From Ophioceras dolichostomum (lineage: Eukaryota > Ascomycota > Sordariomycetes > Magnaporthales > Ophioceraceae): a stretch of DNA of 64,000 nucleotides. A program made the position numbers and the translations under genes. The notes beneath the pieces are model-generated. The model did no database searches, was not told the origin of the DNA, and saw nothing but the letters and a program-made list of their open reading frames with translations. The stretch is from positions 1 to 64,000 of the forward strand of contig PYST01000150.1 in assembly GCA_003049485.1 (NCBI GenBank). The letters run 5' to 3'. This document shows, one piece after another, positions 10,356 through 20,663 of this stretch. Positions within the stretch are counted from its first letter, which is position 1. Each line of letters starts with the position of its first letter.

Positions 10356-12097
10356 ATGGCCTGGGGTTGGGCATGGGCCTCACTGAGAAGAAGCGATAGC
10401 ATAACCGGCGACGGCAGCGGCGGTGGAGGAGGCCCCGGCCTCGGTGGCCTAGGTGGCCTAGGTGGCCTCCCCGGCCTACCAGGAGGAGGAGGAGGAGGAC
10501 CAGGGGACAGCTTCTTCTCAGATATGCTCAGGAGACTGAGGCGATACCCGGGGCGGCGCGGTGGGCCCTGGCCATCGCTGCCGGTGCTCTGGCTGCTCTT
10601 CACGCTCTTTCTCGAGAGCCTGATACACCAGCGCACCTACGACGTGCCCCGGCCGGAGAAGGAGCTGGACGGCCCCTTCTACACCGGCTGCCAAGAGCCG
10701 CCAGACCCATGGGCCCAGCCGGGCCAGGAAGGCCACTCGCGACCACGGCACCGCGAGAATGCGGCGCTCGTGATGCTGGCGCGCAACGAGGAGATGGAGG
10801 CGGCGCGCCACACGCTCGAGTCGATCGAGCGCCGCTTCAACCGCTGGTTCCACTACCCGGTCGTCTTCCTCAACGACGTGCCCTTCACCCAGACCTTCAT
10901 CGACACGCTCAACGCCACCGTCAGCGGCGAGGCGCGATTCGAGGTCATCCCCCACGAGGAGTGGTACTTTCCGCCCTGGGTGGACCCGGAGGTCGGGAAG
11001 GCCAGCATTGCCGATCAAGGTGCTAGGGGAATCTCCCACGGCGGGCTGGAGGGGTACCACCACATGTGCCGGTTCTATTCTGGGTAAGCTTCTTTTTGAG
11101 ACTTTTGAAACACCAGCCAAGAAAGGAAGCCTAAACAAACTTCATCTCATCTCTCTCTTTCTCTAGAAGAGTGAATGGTGGGCAAATAAGCTTCACAATG
11201 ACTAACACACCATCGTTTCCCTCTCCTGCAGCAAGTTCTACACCCTCGAAGCGCTCAAGCAGTACAAGTGGTACTGGAGGTTAGAGCCCGACGTCGACTA
11301 CACGTGCTCCATCACGTACGACCCGTTCGTCGAGATGGCACGGCGCGGCAAGAAGTACGGCTTCACCATCTCGCTCTGGGAGGAGGCCAACACGTGCCCT
11401 TCGCTGTTCCGCCACATGGCCGACTGGAAGGAGGCGCGGTTCCTGCCCTCCAACAACCTCTGGCGCGCCATGGTCACGGCCTCGTGGCTGCCGTTCCCCT
11501 TCCGCCGGCTCATGGCCTGGCTGCCCCACCGAGACCGCTTCGGCGACAGCTGGAGCGGCTGCCACTACTGGAGCAACTTCGAGATCGCGGACATGGACTT
11601 CTTCCGCGGGAGCGACTACCAGGACCTGTTCAAGTTCCTGGACAGCACCGGCGGGTTCTACTACGAGCGCGTAAGCAAGCCACTGGCTTTCTTCCTCACC
11701 TTCCCCCAGATCCCAGATCACATGACCACTTGACAGTACATGGGCACAGGAAACCGTGATATCTAACGCATTCTTTGTAATAAAACAACAGTGGGGAGAC
11801 GCGGCAGTACACTCCCTCGCCGTCGCCATGCTCCTCGACCCAGCCCAGGTCCACCACTTCGAGGACTTCGGCTACCGCCACGACAAGCTGTACCAGTGCC
11901 CCGCCAACGCACCGGGGGCCCAGCTGGAAGGGCTCCACGCCCTCGGCCACGAGGCCTGGGCGCCTGAGATGCGCGGCGGTGTCGGCTGCCGGTGCGAGTG
12001 CGACGGGCGCAAGACTCGGAACCACCCTGGCTACTGTCTCAACAGGCTTAAAGAGCCGAACAGCAGGACCAGGCCGTGGTTCACTTGGTTCTTGTGA
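10356..12097 (+). CDS. GT15 family alpha-1,2-mannosyltransferase (KRE2/KTR/MNT1)
   Basis: Golgi type II membrane enzyme that adds alpha-1,2-mannose from GDP-Man to O- and N-linked glycans of secreted and wall proteins. Model: exons 10356-11083, 11232-11670 and 11792-12097, 490 aa. A single membrane anchor lies at about residues 72-90 behind a basic tail (LRRLRRYPGRR). The catalytic domain shows the family motifs in order: LEPDVDY (about 260-266), YGFTISLWE (285-293), NFEIADMDFFR (358-368, with E360 at the position of the proposed nucleophile of Kre2) and GGFYYERWGDAAVHS. The start is uncertain: ATG 10356 adds a Gly/Leu/Pro-rich tail built on a short minisatellite, while ATG 10524 (residue 57) gives a normal short cytoplasmic tail. 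Upstream the frame stays open without an ATG to 10242. Confidence 0.93.
10434..10500 (+). repeat. Gly/Leu-coding minisatellite in the mannosyltransferase 5' end
   Basis: Near-identical 9-bp units GGTGGCCTA followed by a GGA run. They code for GLGGLGGLGGL and poly-Gly just before the basic tail and membrane anchor. Confidence 0.7.
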
Positions 12098-13416
12098 GCG
12101 GCAAAGAAGAACAACTTACGACTTTCTCTTTGGATATGAATGAATCGGACTTGGACACATCTCTATCACTTACCTACTATCTGCCTGCCTGCCACCTACC
12201 CACATATCTGCCCACCTCCCTCGCCTACTCTACCTGTCGCCTGCTCTACCGACCTGTCACCTACTACAGGAGGACACACCTGCCTACCTGTGTTCCAGGA
12301 TAATATCTTGGTCAAAACCTGTTACAAACTCTTCGCAGTCGATAGATCGACCTGTTACTTATTCGTATTTGGGGGGAAAGAAAAGTGTCATAAAAATGGA
12401 ATTCTGCACATACAAAAACAGAAAGAAAGAAAAAAAAGAGAGAGGATACTAAAAGAAAAACAATACCGATAGACCTGCCCCGGAAGAAAAAGATCACGGC
12501 GCGGACATACTCTACGCTTCGCATCATCTATATACCCCAACCCCCAACATAACCTACTTGTTTAATCTCAACCTTAGCTCACTCACCTGACATGACCTAC
12601 CTGACCTACCTGATACCTGACCTACTACGACTGTACCTGGTGCCTACCAGCCAACTACCTACCTACTTACTGTCTATCAGTATGCTTAAACTGCATCCAT
12701 ACAATACTTACGTTCATACTCCTTAGTACCACTGTCTGGATACCTACATGCCTGGGTCAAAATAACAAAGCTTGTTCCTTCAAGTCGAATCAGGATCTCG
12801 TCTACCTGATGTCCCATCGTTGTAATCCGTGAACAATATCATGGTGCCCATGGCAGCCTGGCAAGAGACTGTTAGGGGGTTTCACACGACGACAGCTCGA
12901 ATATTGTAAGTTGCTTCAAAGTGGTATTATCATGGTTGGGTTGGTTGGCAGCTAGTTGGCCATCTCACTGAGAGGATTGGAGTGCTTCCACCAGTTAGGC
13001 GGGTAGGTGGTGGGTAGGTGGTAGGTAGGTATTCTAATACAGAAAGCAGGAGAGGGCGGTTGTGTGGGTAATGGTGGTCTATAAGCGCTCGTGCGGCCGT
13101 CCTTCATCGTACAACCCTCAGTCATGCATCCGTCTCTTTGTGATGCCTCAAAAAACTCCCGTACTCCGTGCCCGTTCGTCCGTTCAATGTGAAAATACGA
13201 ACCGAAAGACAAAATAAAAGCAAAAAACAAATAAGTGAATAGCAAAGCCGATCGCCTATCCGAGAAATGGCAAACATACCGTAGAAAGGATGGGATGAAA
13301 TATAATCCAAACCGAAAGAAAGAAGAAGAGAAAAGAGGATTCAATCGCTCTGCTAATTTAACACGGCTGCCTCAAGGCAGTGCCATCGGGGGGAGACTAC
13401 AGGACGGCCAATCCCT
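12098..13416. other. Convergent intergenic region, CTAC/CTGC-rich
   Basis: About 1.3 kb between the 3' ends of the mannosyltransferase and the ERD1-like gene. It is rich in irregular CCTACCTG/CTACCTAC units (about 12170-12300, 12585-12670 and, on the other strand, 12995-13030). No coding signal. Confidence 0.5.
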
Positions 13417-14899
13417 CTAGTCCTCGTCCTCGTACTTCCCCTGATAGTCGCCCAGCAGTATATCGTCGATGCCCAGCCCGAACGGCGAGACGCTGCCGCC
13501 GCCGCTGCGCAGGTGCTCCGTCTCGACGCGGAAGAAAATCCACACCCACCGCCGGAAGACCTCGAGCAGCTCGATGACGAACACGGAGCTCTCGAAGTCG
13601 GATATGCGGTCCAGGTGCGGGCTCAGCTTGAGCGACCACGTGCACCGCAGCAGCAGGTCGAGCGCGATGACGAAGTAGTAGATGCCCGGCGCCGGCTGGA
13701 CGTGCAGCCTCCGGCGCAGGCCCCAGGGCTGGTCGGCCGAGCTGCGCTCCTGCCCCGAGGAGAAGAGGGACAAGTCCCAGTCCTTGGCCACGTCCCAGTA
13801 GAAGCTGTACAGCGAGTTGACCAGTATGGCGACGAGCCACGCGCGGTGGAGGCCCGCGCCTGCTGCTGTTGTGCCAGTAGCGCCCTCGGCGTCTGGCGGT
13901 TGTTGCTGCGCGGCAGGCAGGTTGCGCTGCAGCGCGCTGAGCACGATGACGGGGAACGCGGAGGCGTACTTGGCCGCGTTGGCGAGGTGCTGCCCGCCCC
14001 ATCCGACGGACTCCTTGTATGGACCCCGGCGCACGCGCACGTACTCGATCAGGCACTGGCGCAGCCGCATCAGGGACGGCGCGGCGAGGATGAGCGGCAC
14101 CACGACGGTGCCGCCGCACCCCCTGTCGGGGCGAGCGGTGGCCGACCCGCCGGACGTGACGAACATGCACAGGCACACGTACAGGTCCGCCAGCACCTTG
14201 GCGTAGCTCGTCAGCACGTCGGCGAGGAGGATGTCGCCGAACTTGCCGTGCTGCGCCTCGGCGAGGCCTCCGAGCGAGACGCGTCGGAGCGTCGCGAGGA
14301 GTCGGCGTCGTCCGTGGTGTGGTAGTGTGACTACGGAGCCGTTGCCGTTACCGGAGCCGGAGCCGGAGGAGTTGGAATAGGAGTCCAGGGGCACCACGAA
14401 CAGCGCAGCCAGCACAGCGAGGCACGTCATGGGTATCCAGTCGTAGTACACGACGAGGGTCGGGTCGCGGCGGGAGAGCGTCCAGAACACGAGGAGGAAC
14501 GCCGACAGCGCGGCGGAGAGCAGGATCGCGAGCCGGTAGGTCGACGTGTGGTGCGGCTGCTGGGAGGGCGATGTTCGTTGCGGGTAGCGGATGAGCGAGG
14601 GGACGTCGATCTTGGCTAGGTAGAGGTAGTGCAGGTTTGCGGCCCATCCCCAGACGGCTGTATACGTGGATTTGTATGAAAGTCAGTACCTAAGTGGCGT
14701 TGAGACAGGACAGGTAGGAGGTCAGAGGAGGTATGGAGGGCAGGCAGGCATGCTTGTGCCAGAGCAAATGGCATGGAAATGGGGGCAAACGATAAGTAGG
14801 ATACCTACCCAGCACAACGATGAATGCGACCCGGAAAGGAAGCGGGAACGTCAGACTGAACGAGTCGAGCCCTGGCTCGACGGCCGGATCACCGTCCAT
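13417..14899 (-). CDS. ERD1: ERD1-like EXS-domain membrane protein
   Basis: Model: exons 14899-14809 and 14657-13417, 443 aa; the intron (GTAGGT..ACAG) joins LPFRVAFIVVLG to AVWGWAANLHYLYLA in phase. Several hydrophobic segments follow (LAILLSAALSAFLLVFW, then a segment from YYDWIPMTCLAVLAALFVV). The C-terminal half carries the EXS hallmark order: SYAKVLADLYV, the RLRQCLIEY segment, NAAKYASAFPVIVLSAL, NSLYSFYWDVAKDWDLSLF, and RRWVWIFFRVETEHL at the end. Known: yeast Erd1 is a Golgi EXS protein needed to retain lumenal ER proteins and glycosyltransferases and to recycle phosphate from glycosylation; SYG1/XPR1 are larger relatives with an SPX domain, which is absent here. Length fits Erd1. A functional link with the adjacent mannosyltransferase is plausible but only an inference. 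Confidence 0.9.
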
Positions 14900-16302
14900 T
14901 GCGCCGCCGGATGGTGGTGGAGGAGAGGGTAGGATGAGGATCTCTCAATTCGAGCATTAAATCGTTCGAGGCACCCTGCTGCTGCGAAACCCCCCGACGC
15001 GGGATCCGTTAGCAGAGGTAGGCAGGCCGGAGCTGGTGGTTCGGTGCTTCAATCGGCTTGGAGGAGAAGAAGAATAAGGAATCGTCGTAGGATGGAGAAG
15101 TCAAGATGAGGCGTTCGTGGGATGTGTCCTCGTGCAATTACGTGTATTCCCAAGAACTTTTTTTCCTCAGGGGGTTTCCACCACGTACGTCAGAGGGGGA
15201 GATTTATCAATGCAGTGCCAAGCACGACCCGCTAACAGCGGAAATCTCCATGTCCACAGGGGTCAATTTGTTCTGATGCCAATCCAACTTTGACACATCA
15301 GTTTGATGCTCAGCATGTGCTCACGAGACCAACCTATTTGGTTTCACACAACAGCTAACTTCAGCGTCGAAAGTCTTTACATGATGGCCTGAACTGTCCT
15401 CGACCGCGATTTATTTGAACCCGTTTTTCTGTTCTTTCCGAAACCAACTGTTGGGTGAGGAATGCGTCCTGATCGGTCCGGCCGCCAGCTTCGTCAGTAT
15501 CCTTTAGGCAGATCACAACGCCCCAAGCAATTCCCCCTTCCTTCTATCCTTTGATGTGATGCATTTGTTAGCACCATAACAGCTCACGTTCATCCCCTGT
15601 TGGGACCGCAAGGAGCAGCTCCTCGGTTGACCGAACACCAACCATTCACAACCCAGGTCAACACCATGCTAGCTGGGAGGCGGGAAGATCTAGGTAAGGT
15701 ACCCGAACCTGCCGGTACCCTGGTGTGTGCCATTTATTTCCTATCTACCTAGGGTGGAGGTATATAAGTAAGTGTGCTGATCTCAAGTACCTGCCTGAGA
15801 TCTCACTCATCCGCTAGTTTATAGCTTGCGTTTGTGGTCCGTGATATGTGCTGTGTGTGGGGGGTATGTTTGTGGTACGTCCGGAGTTGGAGACCAGTAT
15901 ACATTATCATGCGCTGCTATCCTTTGGCTGGTTAGGTTGGGTTGGAGAGAGAGAGATAGAGAGCACCGCACCGCCGCCGTCCATCGGGCCGGGTCGAAGA
16001 GCAGAGCAATTCGTCGACTCCGTCCGTCCACCGACAGCCACCGTCAGCCCCGGCTCCCGTGGGCCTGACTGGCCTCAGACGGCGGGTCGGGCCGAGCCAC
16101 GAGACGTCGCCCTTGCCTGCAGCAGCGTCTTGATTCCCGTCTCCCGCGGTTCAGGGGGTTAACACCCGACGAGTCGCAGCGACGTTAGAGATCGGGAGCG
16201 TCTGGCTGAAGTCTTGCTCGTCAGTATGCGTGTGGCAGCCGGGGCGGTCGGGTGGTGCCCACTCGGTAGGGCAGCCGCCGGCCCGTCGTCGTCGGTGGAC
16301 CA
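14900..16302. other. Intergenic upstream of the ERD1-like gene
   Basis: About 1.4 kb with the ERD1 promoter. A TATATAAG box at about 15761-15768 on the plus strand has no recognisable gene directly downstream. CCTAGG-type motifs occur near 15690 and 15750. Confidence 0.4.
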
Positions 16303-17100
16303 CTAGTGTTGAAGGGGTAAGGGATGTGGGTGGAGGCGGTGGTTGACGAAAAGGTGTTGACGAAAGAAAGGCCGGTGCAGTAGAAGGACTGGAAGGACTA
16401 GTAGCGTAGTAATGGCACGCGTCGCCACCTGGACGTTGCCTGCCGCTTTAGCCCGGGTCACTGGATAGTGCGTCGTCGCGGGCCTGGTCGCTGCCGCAGA
16501 TCTGGTCGTTGCCGTTGTCCAAGTCCATGAGCCATGGTAAGCCCTTTCCCATTGTATAGCTGCAGGAGCATTATGCCAGCCGAGGCTCTCGTCTCCGGAT
16601 CTTAGCTCGCCATCGCGCTCACAGGCGCGAGACTGCTCCCTCTTCGTTTGGTGGAGCACTTCCATGCACGGGACCAAGGTGCCGTTCCGCCCGGCCCTGT
16701 AGCCCTTCGTTCTCTGGCGGTACTCTTCGATGTTCAAGATCCACAGTTCAAGATCCACATCAGAGTCGCGTACAACGACCACACATCGCTCTTGGGAGTG
16801 ATCTTGTCAATGTGCCCAGAGCCGGTAAGTAAAAGCCCGGGCGCCATGAACAGCTGTTGGCAGATCCGATCCTCAGCCAGTACCTGCGGCTTGCAGAGGT
16901 CGAAGTCGCAGAGTGCAACCCCCAGCTGGCCCCTGGCGCCACGTAGTACCAAGACATTCGCGGGCTTGATGTCACCGTCCAGTCCAATGGTGGCTATGGT
17001 TGAATCGTCCCTGGCCTTGGATGGCAAGAGAAGACGCTCTAGCAGGCCAGCTACGGATGAAAATAATGCGAGCGAAGGCCAACTCGAGAGTGACTTAGGT
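16303..17100 (-). pseudogene. Protein kinase-like gene fragment, frameshifted
   Basis: Seen on the minus strand: an open frame with kinase C-lobe motifs in order, GDIKPANVLV (catalytic loop, GD in place of RD), VALCDFDLCKP (DFG position reads DFD), LFMAPG (APE reads APG) and ITPKSDVWSLYATLMWILN. The frame then breaks. Directly at that point the 14-bp unit GTTCAAGATCCACA (plus strand) is present twice, at 16732-16745 and 16746-16759. Ignoring one copy, the reading continues into IEEYRQRTKGYRAG, the expected next helix, in the frame that stays open to 16303. Upstream there is no ATG, no ATP-binding N-lobe and an in-frame stop close to 17105. Interpretation: a degenerated copy of a fungal kinase of the expanded plant-associated type, inactivated by truncation and duplication. 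A sequencing error is possible but a perfect 14-bp duplication argues against it. Confidence 0.7.
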
Positions 17101-17635
17101 ACCTACCTAGATATATACGACGGGCAGATGATGTGTTTGCAGCCCAGCTACGACAAACGGGAGAAAAGCGAGGTCGGAGCGAGGAGAGTGAAAGAGAGCG
17201 AAAAGGACGAGAAGGGAGGGCGGCGCTGCCTCTCTATGCCTTCTTCGAATCGATTTCTCATTCCATTCAAATCGTGTTTATGTTAGCCAAAGTCATTGCC
17301 TTTGAAAGCGTTTGTGTACAATCCGATGAACTTGCAGGTGGTAGCCTTCTGCTGACCGCTGAAGTTGAAGTTGGGGTCAAGGCTGTCCCACTTTCCTGTT
17401 GGGGAAATAGCAACAGTGGAACCTCAGGTACCTCCTTGCACAGCTGATGATGCCGAGGCAATCACCACATCGCCCGCCCCTGCAGCACCACAAAAAGTTA
17501 CGACTCCCGCATTTTACTTTTGCTTCGGTCTTTCTTTCACCTTGGGATATCGTCGCAACCCATAAAGAAGGGACGGGCAAAAGGACCACCGCCTACCTTG
17601 GTAGATAGGTGGTAGTCTTTCAAAACAACAAGATA
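17101..17635. other. Intergenic upstream of PEX10
   Basis: About 0.5 kb containing an AGGTACCTACCTAG motif at its left end and the PEX10 promoter. No gene seen. Confidence 0.4.
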
Positions 17636-19105
17636 ATGGCAACAAGTTCAACAACTAGTGGTGGCAGTGCTCCGAGCGGTCCTTCCAATGCCGCGTTCGC
17701 GTCCTCCTCTCCATACCCATTCGCCGCCGCCCCGGACATCATCCGGGCGCACCAGAAGGACGCGTACTTCTCGGGAGTCCTGGCCAACCAGCTGACGGAC
17801 CTCCATCGCCGCCTGCTCGGGGCTCGATCCGCCCACGCCTGGGCCGACCACGCCCGCAATGCCGCCGACATGCTGTATCTAGGCCTGACCACGCTCATCG
17901 GCAACCGCACCCTGGGCGAGGAGTACTGCGATCTCGTGCAGGTCGAGTCTGCCCCGCTGCTCCCATTCCTCACTGCCGCCGCCACCGCCACAGCCGTCGA
18001 CCGCGCGTCGCCCGCGCTATCGCCTTCACACGACCGGCTCCCGACCATGGCCCGCCGCGCCTCGTACATCGTCCTCAGCATCCTGCTCCCCCACGTCGCC
18101 TCTCGTGCGCTCCCGTCCGTCCGCGCGGCGCTGCGACGGCGACTCGAAGCACGTCTGCGCACGCTGGCCGCGCGAGCCGGCCGGACTGCGACGACAGGCG
18201 GCAAGCACGGCAGGGCATCGCCGGTCTCGTCTCCCTCTTCGTCGCTGGAGGCCCGCATCGAGCGCTACATCCTCGAGCACCTACCCGTGCTGACGAGCGG
18301 CGCACCGCTACAGGCCGCCACGCTGGCCGTGTTCTACTTCGGCGGCGCGTACTACAGCCTCTCCAAGCGCGCCGTGGGCCTGCGCTACGTCTTCACGCGA
18401 GACGTCACAAAAGCTGGCGCCGGCGGGGGCGGAGGCCCCGGAGCCGACCGTGCCGGCTACGAGGTCCTGGGAGTACTGCTCGTTGTCCAGCTCGCCGTGC
18501 AGGCGTACCTGCATGCGCGGACGGTGCTCGCACCTGCACCAGTGCCATCGTCGTCATCACCATCATCATCACTACAGCAGCAGCAGCCAAGTGCCGCTTC
18601 GGCCACGACTTCGATACCACTACACAGCATCGCCGAGGAAGGAGAAGAAGGAGAAGAAGAATATGCGGAAGGGGAAGAGGACAACTCCCTCTTCTCCACG
18701 ACGCGCGAGCGCATCCCGCATACGCTCGGCGTCGAAGTCAGTCTGGACCACGACCACACCTACACGTCCAACAACGGGCTTCTCCTCGGCAGCACGGCGG
18801 GCGGCGGCGGTAGCAGCACGGTCCTGGACATACCGCGCGCGACGCACACGCCGACGCCCGCGGGCGGGCGGCCTCGATACGACCTCGCGCGGTCCCAGGT
18901 GATGGGCTGGATCAAGGGCGCGCAGCAGCGGCGGTGCACGCTGTGCCTGGAGGAGCTCAAGGACCCGGCGGCGACGTCGTGCGGGCACGTCTTCTGCTGG
19001 GCCTGCATCGGCGACTGGGTGCGGGAGAAGCCCGAGTGTCCGCTGTGTCGGCGGGAGGCGCTCGTGCAGCACATCTTGCCGCTGAGGATGGCGGCGGCGG
19101 TTTGA
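17636..19105 (+). CDS. PEX10: Peroxin-10, RING E3 ligase of the peroxisomal import machinery
   Basis: Single exon, 489 aa, ATG at 17636 (an in-frame GTG at 17609 is not preferred). Pex10 is a peroxisomal membrane protein that works with Pex2 and Pex12 to ubiquitinate the receptor Pex5 for recycling. The N-terminal half matches the Pex2/Pex12-type region: DIIRAHQKDAYFSGVLANQL, NRTLGEEYCDLVQV, and hydrophobic segments at ATLAVFYFGGAYYSL and EVLGVLLVVQLAVQAYLHA. A Ser/Gln/Glu-rich low-complexity linker (about 300-370) follows. The C-terminus has a C3HC4 RING starting at C434: CTLC, then TSCGHVFCWACIGDW and CPLCRR, followed by ILPLR as in orthologues. Slightly longer than yeast Pex10 because of the linker. 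Confidence 0.96.
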   Translation: MATSSTTSGGSAPSGPSNAAFASSSPYPFAAAPDIIRAHQKDAYFSGVLANQLTDLHRRLLGARSAHAWADHARNAADMLYLGLTTLIGNRTLGEEYCDLVQVESAPLLPFLTAAATATAVDRASPALSPSHDRLPTMARRASYIVLSILLPHVASRALPSVRAALRRRLEARLRTLAARAGRTATTGGKHGRASPVSSPSSSLEARIERYILEHLPVLTSGAPLQAATLAVFYFGGAYYSLSKRAVGLRYVFTRDVTKAGAGGGGGPGADRAGYEVLGVLLVVQLAVQAYLHARTVLAPAPVPSSSSPSSSLQQQQPSAASATTSIPLHSIAEEGEEGEEEYAEGEEDNSLFSTTRERIPHTLGVEVSLDHDHTYTSNNGLLLGSTAGGGGSSTVLDIPRATHTPTPAGGRPRYDLARSQVMGWIKGAQQRRCTLCLEELKDPAATSCGHVFCWACIGDWVREKPECPLCRREALVQHILPLRMAAAV

Positions 19106-20663
19106 AGGGAGTGTGCGCTAGGGAGGCACCGGCCCGGGAAGGGATCAGAGGGTTAGAAGAACTGCGTATGCATCCATTGGGGGCTTTGTATACTACTATT
19201 GTACATAGATATGGATATCCACAGCTCAAGTAAATTACAGCATACAGATGATGTACATTCGGTTCAAGCGAAGTCTCCCAGCAAAAACACGCGCGCGTAT
19301 GTAATACAATTGGAACAATGGGCAAGGCCAGCAACAACCCTGAGAACGACGACGACGGTCAGATGTCCTTAAGAAATAGGAACCAACGGGGGGCAATGGA
19401 CGTTGACGTATGTATACGGCGCCACATGCCTTCAAAGGGGGAAGTTCAAAGAGAGAAAATCCCCTCTCGCCCAAGCGGGATCAATCAGCCAGAACAACGA
19501 AGGCAGCCAGCCTTTCTCTCAGTGTGTATGACGGCTGAGCGGGAACTCGGGACAGGAATCAAGGACAAATAGATGGCGATGGATAGAGGGAGTCCCTTGA
19601 CTGACGGGAGGAAACGAAATATCGATGAAATGCCATGCCCATTGATCGATCAGTAGAAGACCTAAGGAAATAAAGCACACTGCCGAAGGAAATAAAAACT
19701 CCACAAGAACCCTATGCTCCATGCCAATGCTCTATGTGATAGCTCGTATGCAGACCAGCTGGAGAGCAATTGCCATGTGCCGAAGTGACGAAGCCTCATC
19801 GGTTCGTTCCTATCCCATCCCAACCCACCAAACCAAACCAAAGCCGACCAAAGCCATCTTTACATCTCAACTCATATGGCCACCCCCATCCCCACCCCCA
19901 GAAAGCCAAGTGTTCGTCCCCCCCAATGAGGACGGGACTAAACATAAGTTGTAGATGGGATTCCATCTTCCCTAGGCAGCAGGTATCTCCATGCCCACCC
20001 CAGGTACTAGCCACGTTTAGGCAGGGTATCAAACGACAGCTCGCTACGGCAGCAGCAGCCGCCGACTTCTCCTCCCCCGCCTGATCTATCCCCTCGATCC
20101 ATGTGTGAACATGTAAGTGTAATGTTTGGTTGTGTCTTTTCTTTCTGCGGCGCAACAAAAGACACGAATGTCCCGTGAGGTATCATGGTAGGAAGAAAAA
20201 AACAAGGATATGGAAAAGCAAGAAAAACAAAACAAACGCCTCAAGAAAAAGTGAGCAACTGCCTGAATGGACGGCATGGTAATGGTTATATACCAAGGTG
20301 ATAAGAACACGCGAAAAGGAGACAAGAGTAACCCTCCCTTCCCCTTATTCTCTCTTCCTCTTGCAGAATCCCATCCAACTCCATGATCTCATTACTCTCC
20401 TCCTCATCTTCTTCCCTCTTTCCCCATCTCTATCTCTCACCATCATATAGAAACAAAATAACTCTGTTTGGATAAGAAAGAGGAGAACCCAGAAAGAGAA
20501 ACTTGGAAAATATCGAGAAGAGAGCAAGAAAGAAAGTAATAATAGAAGAGATTAAAAAGAAGAGGGAAGAGAAACAACAAGACAAGGGGAGAGAAGAGAG
20601 AACATCGGCCGAGGAAGACAAAGAATGGACCGTAGGGAAAGAGAGAGTTGTTTCCTTGTTTAC
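19106..20663. other. Convergent intergenic region
   Basis: About 1.6 kb between the 3' ends of PEX10 and the LYAR-like gene. It contains A-rich and GA-rich stretches at 20180-20250 and 20455-20650. No coding signal on either strand. Confidence 0.45.
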
